A stretch of DNA of 64,000 nucleotides, from assembly GCA_947494195.1 (NCBI GenBank), contig CANLUC010000003.1, forward strand, positions 62,001-126,000, written 5' to 3'. Positions 44,169 to 53,781 of this stretch are shown here, piece after piece. The translations under genes and the position numbers were made by a program. The stretch is from an uncultured Nesterenkonia sp. (GTDB lineage Bacteria; Actinomycetota; Actinomycetes; Actinomycetales; Micrococcaceae). The notes beneath the pieces are model-generated. The model was not told where the DNA came from. It saw only the letters and a program-made list of their open reading frames with translations, and did no database searches. Positions within the stretch are counted from its first letter, which is position 1. Each line of letters begins with the position of its first letter.

Positions 44169-45806
44169 ATGACGACTTTGCAGATTCCGTCACCCTCGGA
44201 ATCAGATGGGATAGATGTGATCAACGATTTTCAGCCCAGCCTCTCCACCGTATCGACCTCGGTCGAGAAGACCGCGACCGACGCCCTCGTGCTCGGCGTC
44301 GCGAAGAGCCCCCAGGGCCCCATCCTGCTTCCCAACCCATTGGCCGATGAAGCCGCCAAGGGAGTCGCCGACTCGCTGAAGGCGCTGGGAGCCACCGGTG
44401 CTCCGGATCAGCTGCTGCGACTGCCCGGCATGGACGGCTTCAGCTCCGAGACGCTGGTCCTGATCGGTGTGGGGCCGCTGACCGGTGAAGCCACTGGCGG
44501 CATCACGCTGGAGGCCCTGCGCCGCGCCGCGGGTTCCGCGGTCCGCCAGCTGGGCAGCATCGAGTCCGTGGCCATCGCCCTGCCCGCCTCCACGGTGGAG
44601 CAGGTCGGCGCCATCGCCGAGGGTGCCGCGATCGGCGCCTACTCCTTCAATCACTTCCGCAGCTCCGAGGAGGCTCGCACCTCGACTCCGGTGCGCGACG
44701 TGCAGATCCTGACCGAGCTCAAGGAGAAGCAGACCCGGGCGGCGCTGGACCGCGCCGCCGTCGTCGGCTCCGCCGTGCGGGCGACCCGCGACCTGGTCAA
44801 CACTCCCCCCAGTCACCTGTTCCCGGAGAGCTTCGCGGACATCGTCACCGAACTCTCGGATCGCACCAAGGCCCCGGCGCACGGCGGCGGCTCGGCGCGC
44901 GCCGCCAAGGTCAAGACCAAGGTCTGGGGAGAGAAGGAGCTGGCCCGGGACGGGTTCGGCGGCATCCTGGGCGTGGGCAGCGGCTCCTCCCGCAAGCCCC
45001 GGCTGGTCCGCATGGAGCACTCCCCCGCGAAGCCGATCGCGCACATCGCGCTGGTCGGCAAGGGCATCACCTTCGACTCCGGCGGGCTCTCGCTCAAGCC
45101 CGCCGCGGCGATGACCACGATGAAGCTGGACATGGGGGGCGCAGCCACAGTGGCCGCCGTCGTGCGCGCCGTCGCTGATCTGAACCTGCCGGTCAAGGTC
45201 ACCGGCTGGCTCTGCCTGGCCGAGAACATGCCCTCGGACACCGCCCAGCGTCCTGAAGACGTGATCACCATCCACGGCGGCAAGACCGTCGAGGTGCTGA
45301 ACACCGACGCCGAGGGTCGCCTGGTTCTCGCCGACGGCCTGGTGGCCGCGTCGGCCGAGCAGCCCGATGCGATCATCGACGTCGCGACGCTGACCGGCGC
45401 TCAGATGATCGCTCTGGGCGTCCGGACCTCCGGGGTCATGGGCAACGAGGATCTGCGCGAGGCCCTGGTGATGGCGGCCGACGATGCAGGCGAGAGCCTG
45501 TGGCCCATGCCGATCCCGGAGGAGGCGCGCGCCGGCTTCGATTCCGAGGTCGCCGACCTGACCAACCTGGGTGACCGCTTCGGCGGCATGATGAACGCCG
45601 CCGCCTTCCTGCGCGAGTTCGTGGGCGACCGCGCCGGGGCTTCGGCCGAGGCTCTGGACCCGGAGACCAGCCGCATCCCGTGGGCGCACGTGGACATCGC
45701 CGGCCCCGCGTTCAACGAGAAGGGCGCCTACGGATACACGCACAAATCGGGCACCGGCGTGATGGTGCGCACATTGATCAGCTACCTCGAGGGCCTGACC
45801 CGCTGA
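44169..45806 (+). CDS. pepA: Leucyl aminopeptidase (M17 family)
   Basis: A 545-residue cytosolic metallo-aminopeptidase with two metal ions. Metal and catalytic residues are in VGKGITFDSGGLSLKPAAAM (Lys and Asp), KLDMGGAATVAAV, and the family signature NTDAEGRLVLADG. The N-terminal domain of about 200 residues contains VNTPPSHLFP at its junction to the catalytic domain. ATG 44169 lacks a clear binding site; TAGGAT at 44145-44150 suggests a very short leader. A GTG at 44217 is an alternative. It may belong with lpdA downstream, although a hairpin separates the two. Confidence 0.94.
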   Translation: MTTLQIPSPSESDGIDVINDFQPSLSTVSTSVEKTATDALVLGVAKSPQGPILLPNPLADEAAKGVADSLKALGATGAPDQLLRLPGMDGFSSETLVLIGVGPLTGEATGGITLEALRRAAGSAVRQLGSIESVAIALPASTVEQVGAIAEGAAIGAYSFNHFRSSEEARTSTPVRDVQILTELKEKQTRAALDRAAVVGSAVRATRDLVNTPPSHLFPESFADIVTELSDRTKAPAHGGGSARAAKVKTKVWGEKELARDGFGGILGVGSGSSRKPRLVRMEHSPAKPIAHIALVGKGITFDSGGLSLKPAAAMTTMKLDMGGAATVAAVVRAVADLNLPVKVTGWLCLAENMPSDTAQRPEDVITIHGGKTVEVLNTDAEGRLVLADGLVAASAEQPDAIIDVATLTGAQMIALGVRTSGVMGNEDLREALVMAADDAGESLWPMPIPEEARAGFDSEVADLTNLGDRFGGMMNAAAFLREFVGDRAGASAEALDPETSRIPWAHVDIAGPAFNEKGAYGYTHKSGTGVMVRTLISYLEGLTR

Positions 45807-45855
45807 TCCAGTGGCTGATGCCTGCGCACAAGCGATAGGCTGAACGCAGTGAACA

Positions 45856-45907
45856 CCTGTGGCGCGCCGAGAGCGGGTCGAACGTCCCGCCCCCGTCGCG
45901 CCACAGG
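45856..45907 (+). terminator. Hairpin between pepA and lpdA
   Basis: CCTGTGGCGCG (45856-45866) pairs with CGCGCCACAGG (45897-45907), an 11-bp perfect outer stem. An inner GCGGG/CCCGC pair extends it. There is no T run. It probably ends part of the pepA transcripts. Confidence 0.5.
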
Positions 45908-45949
45908 CGAAATCAAGAAACTTCACGTCTCACTCGATGCAAGGGAGCA

Positions 45950-47329
45950 ATGACAGTGGCCGACCAGCCTCAGGAATTCGACGTACTCGTTCTCGGCGGA
46001 GGCAGCGCAGGCTATGCTGCGGCGCTGCGCTCGGTCCAGCACGGCCTCACCGTAGGCCTCATCGAGAAGGACAAGCTCGGCGGCACGTGTCTGCACTGGG
46101 GCTGCATCCCCACGAAGGCCTACCTGCACGCTGCTGAGCTCGCCGACGAGGCGCGCTCCTCCGAGAAGTACGGCGTCAAGACCACTTTCGAGGGCGTGGA
46201 CATGGCCAAGGTCCGCGAGTACAAGGACGGCATCGTTGCCGGAAAGTACAAGGGCCTCACGGGTCTGCTGAAGATGCGCAAGGTCACGGTCGTCTCCGGC
46301 GAGGGAAAGCTCGTGTCCGAGAACGAGATCGAGGTGGACGGCACCCGGTACACCGGCAAGAACATCGTGCTGGCCACCGGCTCCAGCTCCAAGACGTTCG
46401 GCCTGCCGCTGAGCAAGAAGATCATCACCTCCACCGAGGCGCTGGAGATGGACTCCACCCCGAAGTCGGCCATCGTGCTCGGCGGCGGCGTCATCGGCTG
46501 CGAATTCGCCTCCGCGTGGACCTCCTACGGCACCGAGGTCACCATCATCGAGGGCCTGCCCTCCCTGGTGCCCAACGAGGATCCCTCCATCGTCAAGCAG
46601 CTTGAGCGCACCTTCAAGAAGCGCGGCATCACCTTCAACACCGGGACCTTCTTCAACGAGGTCAAAGAGACCGACGACGGCGTCAAGGTCACCCTGGAAG
46701 ACGGCAAGACCTTTGAGGCCGAGATCTGCCTGGTCGCCGTCGGGCGCGGACCGGTCACCGAGGGCTTCGGCTTCGAAGACGCAGGAATCACCCTGGATCG
46801 CGGCTTCGTCATCACCGACGAGCGGCTGCACACCGGCGTCGGCAACATCTACGCGATCGGGGACATCGTCCCGGGACTGCAGCTCGCCCACCGCGGGTAC
46901 CAGCAGGGAATCTTCGTCGCCGAGGAGATCGCCGGAAACAACCCGATGATCGTCGAGGACATCAACATCCCCAAGGTCACCTACTGTGACCCGGAGATCA
47001 TGTCGGTGGGCTACACCCAGCCCGCGGCCGAAGAGAAGTACGGCAAGGACGAGATCGAGATCACCGAGTACAACCTCGCTGGCAACGGCAAGTCCTCCAT
47101 CCTGGGCACCGGCGGCATGATCAAGATGGTCGGCGTCAAGGGCGGTCCGATCGTCGGAGTCCACGGCATCGGCACCCGCATCAGCGAGCAGGTCGGCGAG
47201 GCCCAGCTGATCGTGAACTGGGAGGCCTACCCCGAGGACGTCGCCTCCCTGGTCCACGCCCATCCCACGCAGAACGAAGCCATGGGCGAGGCTGCGATGG
47301 CGCTCTTCGGCCACCCGCTCCACGGCTGA
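45950..47329 (+). CDS. lpdA: Dihydrolipoyl dehydrogenase (E3)
   Basis: Flavoprotein that reoxidises dihydrolipoyl groups with NAD in the 2-oxo acid dehydrogenase complexes. The 459-residue protein has the FAD site VLVLGGGSAGYAAAL, the redox disulfide in GGTCLHWGCIPTK (the two Cys near residues 47 and 52), the NAD site VLGGGVIGCEFASAW, and the C-terminal dimer-interface His-Glu in HAHPTQNEAMGE. ATG 45950 is preceded by GCAAGGGAGC. It is followed by the lipoyl E2 gene 101 bases downstream, and then lipB/lipA; the group assembles lipoyl-dependent complexes. Confidence 0.96.
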   Translation: MTVADQPQEFDVLVLGGGSAGYAAALRSVQHGLTVGLIEKDKLGGTCLHWGCIPTKAYLHAAELADEARSSEKYGVKTTFEGVDMAKVREYKDGIVAGKYKGLTGLLKMRKVTVVSGEGKLVSENEIEVDGTRYTGKNIVLATGSSSKTFGLPLSKKIITSTEALEMDSTPKSAIVLGGGVIGCEFASAWTSYGTEVTIIEGLPSLVPNEDPSIVKQLERTFKKRGITFNTGTFFNEVKETDDGVKVTLEDGKTFEAEICLVAVGRGPVTEGFGFEDAGITLDRGFVITDERLHTGVGNIYAIGDIVPGLQLAHRGYQQGIFVAEEIAGNNPMIVEDINIPKVTYCDPEIMSVGYTQPAAEEKYGKDEIEITEYNLAGNGKSSILGTGGMIKMVGVKGGPIVGVHGIGTRISEQVGEAQLIVNWEAYPEDVASLVHAHPTQNEAMGEAAMALFGHPLHG

Positions 47330-47430
47330 TCCACCCCTCCCGGACCGCCGGGGCCCTTCCAGTACCGCCCGTTGAGACAATGCTCCAGCCGTGAGGCTGC
47401 GTCGAACTTTGAGAGTAGGAGTCGGACACC

Positions 47431-49398
47431 ATGTCTGAAACCGTGAACCTTCCAGCCCTTGGTGAATCAGTCACCGAAGGCACCGTGACCCGCTGGCTCG
47501 TAGAGGTCGGTGACACCGTCGAGGTCGACCAGCCGCTGCTGGAGGTCTCCACCGACAAGGTGGACACCGAGGTGCCCTCCCCCGCCGCCGGCACCATCGA
47601 GGAGCTCCTCGTGGCCGAGGACGAGACCGTGGAAGTAGGTGCGCCGCTGGTCAAGATCGGTGACGGCTCCGGCTCCGGCGATGACTCCTCCGACGACTCC
47701 GAAGCGCAGAGCGGGGAGGCGGAGGCATCCGCCGACAGCGATTCCGGTGACAGCGACTCCGATGAGGAGCAGGCACAGGACGACGCCCCCGAGGCTGATG
47801 CCGAAGAGGCTGAAGATGCCGCCACCGAGGCTGAGCAGCCAGAGGCCACCGAGGAGGCTGCCGAGGAGAAGGCGCCCCAGCAGGACGAGGGCAGCTCCGA
47901 AGGCAGCGACGGCGGCTCTGAAGGCGGAGGTTCGGGCGGTGACACTCAGGAGGTCACGCTCCCGCAGCTCGGTGAATCCGTGACCGAAGGCACCGTGACC
48001 CGCTGGCTCGTCGAGGTCGGTGACACCGTCGAGGTCGACCAGCCCCTGCTGGAGGTCTCCACCGACAAGGTCGACACCGAGGTGCCCTCCCCCGTGGCAG
48101 GCACGATCCAGGAGATCAAGGTCTCTGAGGACGAGACCGTCGAGGTCGGGGCGGTCCTCGCACTCGTCGGGTCCGGCAGCGGCGGATCCTCCGCGCCCGA
48201 GCAGAGCGAACCCGAGCAGGATTCAGAATCCTCCAGTGACGGAGGTTCCTCCGATCAGGGATCCTCCGAAGACGAGTCCGCCGAGTCCGAAGAGCCCGCT
48301 GAGGAGAAGTCGGAACCTGCGGAGGAGCCCGCCCCCGAGGAGCGCACCGAAGACTCGTCGTCGAAGTCCGAGAAGTCCGAGGCCCCCGCGAAGTCTGAGA
48401 AGTCGAGTGATTCCGGGTCTTCCGCAGCGAAGTCCGACTCCTCCGATTCCTCGGCCGAAGGCTATGTGACTCCCCTGGTGCGTCGACTCGCCAAGAAGGA
48501 GGGCGTCGACCTCTCGGACGTGAAGGGCACGGGCGTCGGTGGTCGCATCCGCAAGCAGGACGTCGTCGATGCCGCCGAGGCGAAGAAGTCTGAGTCCACG
48601 TCCTCCGAGAAGGCTCCGGCCGCCGGCGCGGCAGAGAAGTCCGCCCCCAAGGTCGAGGCAGACACCACCAAGCGTGGGTCTACCGAGAAGGCCCCGCGCA
48701 TCCGCCAGGTCATCGCTCAGCGGATGAACGAGTCGCTGGACATCTCTGCTCAGCTCACCCAGGTCCACGAGATCGACATGACGCGCATCGTGAACCTGCG
48801 GGCCAAGGCCAAGGTCTCGTTCCGCGAGCAGAACGGCGTGAATCTGACCTACCTGCCCTTCATCGGCACCGCCGTCACCGAGGCGCTCAAGCAGCACCCG
48901 AAGCTGAACGCCGAGTACGACGAGACCAACCAGCAGATCACGTACCACGACAGTGAGCACCTGGGCCTGGCCGTGGACACCGAAAAGGGCCTGCTGGTCC
49001 CCGTCATCAACGACGCCGGAGATCTGAGCATGGCCGGGCTGGCCAAGAAGATCGTCGACGTGGCCGACCGGACGCGCAAGTCCAAGATCGGCCCCGGAGA
49101 GCTCTCCGGGGGCACCTTCACCATCACCAACTTCGGGTCCGTGGGCGCGCTGTTCGACACCCCGATCATCAACCAGCCGCAGGTGGCGATCCTGGGCACC
49201 GGCGCGATCGTGAAGCGTCCGATGATCGTCGAAGATGGGGATGGCAATGAGACCATCGGCATCCGGCACATGATGTATCTGTCGCTGACCTACGATCACC
49301 GTCTGGTGGACGGGGCCGACGCCGGACGGTTCATGCAGACGCTGAAGGCGCGGCTGGAAGGCGGAAACTTCGAGGCTCAGCTGGGTCTCGAAGGCTGA
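47431..49398 (+). CDS. sucB: 2-oxo acid dehydrogenase E2 acyltransferase with two lipoyl domains
   Basis: A 655-residue E2 core enzyme. Lipoyl domains at about 1-77 and 173-250 carry the modified lysines K43 and K213 in STDKVDTE. Acidic Ser/Glu/Ala-rich linkers follow each. The E3-binding domain starts near residue 345 ([20 protein letters not shown]), and the catalytic domain occupies about 420-655, with H623 and D627 in [14 protein letters not shown]. Annotation pipelines call this SucB, but in Corynebacterium the equivalent protein serves as pyruvate dehydrogenase E2 (AceF), because OdhA carries its own E2 domain. GTAGGAGTC precedes ATG. It follows lpdA. Confidence 0.94.
   Translation: MSETVNLPALGESVTEGTVTRWLVEVGDTVEVDQPLLEVSTDKVDTEVPSPAAGTIEELLVAEDETVEVGAPLVKIGDGSGSGDDSSDDSEAQSGEAEASADSDSGDSDSDEEQAQDDAPEADAEEAEDAATEAEQPEATEEAAEEKAPQQDEGSSEGSDGGSEGGGSGGDTQEVTLPQLGESVTEGTVTRWLVEVGDTVEVDQPLLEVSTDKVDTEVPSPVAGTIQEIKVSEDETVEVGAVLALVGSGSGGSSAPEQSEPEQDSESSSDGGSSDQGSSEDESAESEEPAEEKSEPAEEPAPEERTEDSSSKSEKSEAPAKSEKSSDSGSSAAKSDSSDSSAEGYVTPLVRRLAKKEGVDLSDVKGTGVGGRIRKQDVVDAAEAKKSESTSSEKAPAAGAAEKSAPKVEADTTKRGSTEKAPRIRQVIAQRMNESLDISAQLTQVHEIDMTRIVNLRAKAKVSFREQNGVNLTYLPFIGTAVTEALKQHPKLNAEYDETNQQITYHDSEHLGLAVDTEKGLLVPVINDAGDLSMAGLAKKIVDVADRTRKSKIGPGELSGGTFTITNFGSVGALFDTPIINQPQVAILGTGAIVKRPMIVEDGDGNETIGIRHMMYLSLTYDHRLVDGADAGRFMQTLKARLEGGNFEAQLGLEG
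47461..47584 (+). repeat. Lipoyl-domain DNA repeat, copy 1
   Basis: This 124-base segment and the one at 47971-48094 agree at 119 positions by my count. All five differences fall at third codon positions and are silent. Confidence 0.9.
47971..48094 (+). repeat. Lipoyl-domain DNA repeat, copy 2
   Basis: Second copy, 510 bases downstream of copy 1 in the same reading frame. It encodes the same 41 residues. Confidence 0.9.
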
Positions 49399-49418
49399 CC
49401 AGCAACACTGCGTGATTC

Positions 49419-49462
49419 CGCGAGAAGAGGGCACGTCCATCAGGACGGGCCCTCTTCTCGCG
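49419..49462. terminator. Terminator after the E2 gene
   Basis: A 14-bp stem (49419-49432 with 49449-49462), one mismatch, then a further 5-bp stem (CGTCC/GGACG) and loop ATCA. It lies between the convergent E2 and kinase genes. Confidence 0.85.
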
Positions 49463-49505
49463 TCCAGGCCCCGGTCGCGATCGCCCACGATGGTCATCCA
49501 CCGGC

Positions 49506-51095
49506 TCAGTCGGGTTCATCGACGCTGTTCAACAGCCACGCCCCGTCGTGCCGCTGCAGTCCCAGCACCACCTGTTGGGTCTGCGTCGGTCCGTCCTGAA
49601 GCCCCGCGGCCGTGACGCTGACCTGGAGTCTGGCGTCGCCAGAGACCTCGCGAGCAGCGTGCTGCCGGTCCGGCCGCATCACGATCTCGAGTGCCCGGCC
49701 CTCATAGCTCAGCCCCCGCGCACGAAAAGTCCGGATCAGCTCCTCATCGGCCAGCCGGGCGGGTGAGTCCTCCACGGTGTAGCGACGCACCAGGCCGGGG
49801 TCGGCGCGCCGCAGCGCCTGGGTCCTGAGCATCGCGATTCCGTCCAGAGCCGCAGCCGGGTCCTCGCGGCGCAGCAGCGTCTCAGCGTCCGGAGTCTGCG
49901 GCGGCTCTGCGGAACCTGTCGGGGCGGTGGATCCGGTCGGAGTAGCGGTCGGTGTGGCGGATCCTGTCGGACCCGGTGCGGCTGAGGCCTGCATCGCAGA
50001 TGTGACGCCAGGGTCGCCGTCGTCGTGCTGTGGGGCGAGAACCACGGCCCCGACCCCCGCGCCCAGCAGCGTCAGTGCGACGGCGAGGGCCGCGCCACGT
50101 CGAGGGTGCGGTGATCTCTGGTTCACCGAGGGAAGCTCCGGCACCGCATCCTCATCCACGTAGGGAGTCAGGTCCAGAGGCGTGGGCACCACCGCTCGAA
50201 AGAGCGCCGCCGCGAAGTCCCCCGCTTCGGGACGCAGCTGCGGATCATCCTGCAGTGCGGACTCCAGCAGCTGGACGAGGGCGGTGGGAACCTCGGGTCG
50301 CAGGGCCTGCAGCGGAGCCCGGTACTGCGTCCGTGCGGGCACCGCGCCGCAGAGCGCGAACCAGGCCACAGCGGCGAGTGAATAGACATCGGACTCGACA
50401 CGAGGCAACGGCGATCGCTGCCTCGCCCTGCCCGTGCCGGGACTGCTCCACCGGTTCGACAGCGCCTCTGGGGCGATGAATCCCTCGGTCCCGGTGCGTG
50501 CCCCCGGCAGGCCGAGCGCCTGGGCGTCGGCGAGATCGCCCAGAGCTGGCTTCCCGTCCGGAGCGAGAAGGATGTTCCCGGGAGAGACGTCACCGTGCAC
50601 GACGCCTTGCTGGTGGAGACTCTCCAGCGCGGTGGCGATGGGGGTGAGCACGGTGACCAGCTCGCCTGTGCTCAATCGCCCGGCCCTGCGAAGCACCGCT
50701 CCCAGAGAACCTGCGCAGTAGGGTTCCAGCATGAGTCCGAGACCGTGCGAGGTCTCCACGGCTCCGTACGCGCGCACCAGATGTTCGTGACGCAGCCAGT
50801 CCAGCGCGCGGAGTTCCTTGGCCGCCGTCGTCGCAGCCGGACGACGCAGACCCGCCACGTGCGGCAGCTTGACGGCGAACCGCGAAGGAGGCACCGCATC
50901 GACCAGGTGCCAGTCAGGCGCAGCTGAACCGTCCCAGCTTGCCAGCCACACCGTGCAGGAACCTCCGACGCCGAGGATCCGCTCTACCGTGATCCCCGCG
51001 GCCCGTGGACGTTCGGAGCGCCGCCCGGCGAGGGGTGACGACGAGTCAACGCTCGTCTGAACCGCATCCTGACTGACCAGCTGCATACACATCAT
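49506..51095 (-). CDS. Receptor-type Ser/Thr protein kinase-like protein with altered motifs
   Basis: A 529-residue protein. Residues about 35-300 form a protein kinase domain: Gly loop GVGGSC (42-47), Lys in FAVKLP (K76), catalytic loop HGDVSPGNIL (D169, N174) in place of HRD, and LGDLADAQ (D187) in place of DFG. Because the Asp and Asn are kept, activity is possible, but it is a non-RD kinase with an altered activation segment. One membrane helix (GAALAVALTLLGAGVGAVVLA, about 333-353) leads to a Pro/Thr/Ser linker and an extracytoplasmic domain of about 130 residues without a recognised sensor. The start is one of the ATGs at 51095-51086. Confidence 0.82.
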   Translation of the reverse strand: MMCMQLVSQDAVQTSVDSSSPLAGRRSERPRAAGITVERILGVGGSCTVWLASWDGSAAPDWHLVDAVPPSRFAVKLPHVAGLRRPAATTAAKELRALDWLRHEHLVRAYGAVETSHGLGLMLEPYCAGSLGAVLRRAGRLSTGELVTVLTPIATALESLHQQGVVHGDVSPGNILLAPDGKPALGDLADAQALGLPGARTGTEGFIAPEALSNRWSSPGTGRARQRSPLPRVESDVYSLAAVAWFALCGAVPARTQYRAPLQALRPEVPTALVQLLESALQDDPQLRPEAGDFAAALFRAVVPTPLDLTPYVDEDAVPELPSVNQRSPHPRRGAALAVALTLLGAGVGAVVLAPQHDDGDPGVTSAMQASAAPGPTGSATPTATPTGSTAPTGSAEPPQTPDAETLLRREDPAAALDGIAMLRTQALRRADPGLVRRYTVEDSPARLADEELIRTFRARGLSYEGRALEIVMRPDRQHAAREVSGDARLQVSVTAAGLQDGPTQTQQVVLGLQRHDGAWLLNSVDEPD

Positions 51096-51176
51096 TGTGG
51101 ACCCGGCGGCAGCCCGGCATATGAGTTATCCACAGGACTCGTCCGACACGTTCCCCGTCGAGGACAGATCTGGGTC

Positions 51177-51182
51177 TAGGCT
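51177..51182 (+). promoter_or_regulatory. -10 element for leaderless lipB mRNA
   Basis: TAGGCT lies at -12 to -7 relative to ATG 51189, with no ribosome binding site. This would drive the lipB-lipA pair. Confidence 0.5.
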
Positions 51183-51188
51183 GGGCTC

Positions 51189-51956
51189 ATGGAGCTCGCT
51201 TTCACGCGCCTGGGTTTCGACCCCAAGCTTCTCGACTACTCCGAGACGCACGCCGTCCAGCAGCGGCTGCACGCCGCCGTGCAGGGCGGCACGGCGCCCT
51301 CGACCGTGCTGCTGCTCGAACACGCAGACGTGTACACCGCCGGACGGCGCACCGAGCCACAGGATCGCCCCAAAGACGGGACCCCGGTGCTCGACGTCGA
51401 CCGCGGGGGCAAGATCACCTGGCACGGCCGCGGCCAGCTCGTCGGGTACCCGATCCTGCATCTCCGTGACCCCTCCCTGGTGAGGGACTATGTCTGCGTT
51501 CTGGAAAAGATGCTGATCAACCTGCTCTCCGAGGACTTCGGAATCCACGGGACCCAGGTCGAGGGCCGGTCCGGGGTGTGGCTGATCGACGGCGAGGGTC
51601 AGCGCAAGATCGCGGCCATCGGTCTGCGGGTCCACCATTCGGTGACCATGCATGGATTCGCACTGAACTGCTCGAATGATCTCGCTCCCTTTGCGAACAT
51701 CATTCCCTGCGGAATCAGCGACGCCGGCACCACCAGCATCAGCGCAGAGCTGGGACGCTGGGTCACACCCGAGGAAGTCGCCGACAGCGTGACCTCCCGT
51801 CTCCAGTCCGTCCTGCCTCCCCTGCTCAGGAGCACACCCTCGTCCGCTCCCCTGGCTCATGCACGAGGTTCAGCAGGGGCTGCCGACTCCCCCGACGCAC
51901 GTGTCAGCCAGCGCGGCTGCGACATCTCTCGAACAACAGAAGGAGTCCCACAGTGA
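51189..51956 (+). CDS. lipB: Octanoyl-ACP:protein N-octanoyltransferase
   Basis: Moves octanoyl groups from acyl carrier protein to lipoyl domains, the first step of lipoate synthesis. The 255-residue protein includes [36 protein letters not shown] (the family signature), KIAAIGLRV with the catalytic Lys, and the nucleophile Cys in NIIPCGI. The C-terminus is about 30 residues longer than usual and low in complexity. Its TGA overlaps the GTG start of lipA (GTGA at 51953-51956). A TAGGCT element 12 bases upstream of ATG predicts a leaderless message. Confidence 0.95.
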   Translation: MELAFTRLGFDPKLLDYSETHAVQQRLHAAVQGGTAPSTVLLLEHADVYTAGRRTEPQDRPKDGTPVLDVDRGGKITWHGRGQLVGYPILHLRDPSLVRDYVCVLEKMLINLLSEDFGIHGTQVEGRSGVWLIDGEGQRKIAAIGLRVHHSVTMHGFALNCSNDLAPFANIIPCGISDAGTTSISAELGRWVTPEEVADSVTSRLQSVLPPLLRSTPSSAPLAHARGSAGAADSPDARVSQRGCDISRTTEGVPQ

Positions 51957-52960
51957 CTGTGGCACCGGAAGGTCGACGCATGCTGCGCGTCGAAGCACGA
52001 AACGCCTCGATTCCAGTGGAGCGCAAACCCGAATGGATGCGCACCAAGGTCAAGATGGGCAATGAGTTCGCCGCAATGAAGAAGCGGGTCGGCGAGAAGG
52101 GGCTGCACACGGTCTGCGAAGAGGCGGGCTGCCCCAACATCTTCGAGTGCTGGGAGGACCGCGAGGCCACCTTCCTCATCGGCGGCTCTGCCTGCACTCG
52201 ACGCTGTGATTTCTGTGAGATCGACACTGGTCGGCCGGGCGCCGTCGACGAGTCCGAGCCGCTGCAGGTGGCCCAGTCCGTGCAGGAGATGCAGCTGCGC
52301 TATGCCACCGTCACCGGGGTCGCTCGCGATGACCTCCCGGATGAGGGCGTGTGGCTCTACGCCGAGACGATCCGCAAGATCCACGAGCTGAACCCCGGCA
52401 CCGGCGTCGAGATCCTCATCCCGGACTTCTCCGGTCGCGAGGAGAACATCGCCGGGATCTGCGAGGCGGCTCCCGAGGTCTTCGCCCACAACGTCGAGAC
52501 GGTGCCGCGCATCTTCCGCCGCATCCGTCCGGCCTTCCGCTACGAGCGGTCCCTGGACGTGCTCACCCAGGGCCGGGCGCACGGCATGATCACCAAGTCC
52601 AACCTCATTCTGGGCATGGGTGAGACCCGTGAAGAGGTCTCCGAGGCGCTGCAGGACCTGCACGACGCCGGATGCGATCTGCTGACCATCACCCAGTATC
52701 TGCGTCCCACCCCGCGCCACCTTCCGGTGGATCGCTGGGTCAAGCCGCAGGAGTTCCTGGACATCTCCGAAGAGGCCGAGGAGATCGGTTTCCTCGGCGT
52801 CATGTCGGGGCCCCTGGTCCGCTCCTCGTACCGGGCCGGCTCGCTCTGGGCCAAGGCGATGCAGAAGAAGGGCTGGGAGATCCCGGCCGCTCTGGCGCAC
52901 ATCGAACCTTCGGGAGCCACCAAGCAGGAGGCCTCGACTCTGGTCGCGGCGGGCTTCTGA
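51953..52960 (+). CDS. lipA: Lipoyl synthase (radical SAM)
   Basis: Inserts two sulfur atoms into octanoyl groups, using two 4Fe-4S clusters. The 335-residue protein shows the auxiliary-cluster cysteines in [13 protein letters not shown] and the radical SAM cysteines in [13 protein letters not shown]-binding and lipoyl-synthase blocks are [13 protein letters not shown] and [15 protein letters not shown]. It starts at GTG 51953, overlapping the lipB stop by 4 bases, which couples their translation. AGAAGGAGT lies upstream of the GTG. It modifies the E2 domains encoded just upstream and the lipoyl domains of the glycine system. Confidence 0.97.
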   Translation: MTVAPEGRRMLRVEARNASIPVERKPEWMRTKVKMGNEFAAMKKRVGEKGLHTVCEEAGCPNIFECWEDREATFLIGGSACTRRCDFCEIDTGRPGAVDESEPLQVAQSVQEMQLRYATVTGVARDDLPDEGVWLYAETIRKIHELNPGTGVEILIPDFSGREENIAGICEAAPEVFAHNVETVPRIFRRIRPAFRYERSLDVLTQGRAHGMITKSNLILGMGETREEVSEALQDLHDAGCDLLTITQYLRPTPRHLPVDRWVKPQEFLDISEEAEEIGFLGVMSGPLVRSSYRAGSLWAKAMQKKGWEIPAALAHIEPSGATKQEASTLVAAGF

Positions 52961-52983
52961 GCCTGCGGTAGACTGGGGTCACT

Positions 52984-53781
52984 ATGGCACCAGCTGACAC
53001 CACTCCACCGGTCTCCTCCAAGGCGGAGGCGAAGACCGCGCTCAAGAACCTCAAGGCCCAGCAGAAGGCGGAGAAGCAGGACCGCAAGGCCCGCAAGAAG
53101 GCCAATAAGCAGGACGGCTTCTTCGCTCGGATCAAGCAGGTCTTCTCGATGACCCGCTCCTATGACCCGAACATCGGGTGGTGGATGGCGCTGGCGTTCT
53201 TCGCCACGTTTGCGGTGATCTTCCTGATCGTCACGCTTCTGCTGAACTGGGTCACCGGACTTCTGATCGCTCTGCCGCTGGCTCTGCTGGCGGCGATGAT
53301 TCTGATGAATCGACGCGCTGAGAAGGCGGCCTTCTCCCGCATCGAGGGCCGCCCCGGTGCTGCGGCCGCCGCGCTGAGCACGCTCAAGCGCGGCTGGATC
53401 GTCACGGAGGAACCTGTGGCCATGGACCCGAAGACTCAGGACGCGATCTTCCGCGTCGTGGGCAAGCCTGGACTGATCCTGGTCACCGAGGGTCCCTCGC
53501 ACCGGGTGAGCAAGCTGGTGGCGAAGACGCGCAAGCGCTTCAGCCCCATCCTGCGCGACACGGGAGTCCCCATCCACGTCATCCAGGCCGGTCGTGGAGA
53601 CCAGCAGGTGCCGCTGCAGAAGCTGAACCGGGCGATCAAGAAGCTGGACAAGAAGCTCACGAAGCACGAGGTCAACGCCGTCGAGCGTCGCCTTGCCGCC
53701 CTCCCGATTTCCCGGCCCCCGATCCCCAAGGGCGTCGATCCCTACCGCACTCGTCCTGACCGCAAGGCGCTGCGCGGCTAG
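52984..53781 (+). CDS. DUF4191 membrane protein
   Basis: A 265-residue protein of DUF4191, an actinobacterial family found directly after lipA. A Lys/Ala-rich N-terminal coil (residues about 12-42, AEAKTALKNLKAQQKAEKQD) is followed by two adjacent membrane helices (WWMALAFFATFAVIFLIVTLLL and LLIALPLALLAAMILM), then a soluble domain of about 150 residues (FRVVGKPGLILVTEGPSHRV ... RKRFSPILRDTGVPIHVI). The function is unknown. TAGACT at 52969-52974 lies 10 bases before the ATG; expression may be partly separate from lipBA. A hairpin at 53806 ends the unit. Confidence 0.9.
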   Translation: MAPADTTPPVSSKAEAKTALKNLKAQQKAEKQDRKARKKANKQDGFFARIKQVFSMTRSYDPNIGWWMALAFFATFAVIFLIVTLLLNWVTGLLIALPLALLAAMILMNRRAEKAAFSRIEGRPGAAAAALSTLKRGWIVTEEPVAMDPKTQDAIFRVVGKPGLILVTEGPSHRVSKLVAKTRKRFSPILRDTGVPIHVIQAGRGDQQVPLQKLNRAIKKLDKKLTKHEVNAVERRLAALPISRPPIPKGVDPYRTRPDRKALRG

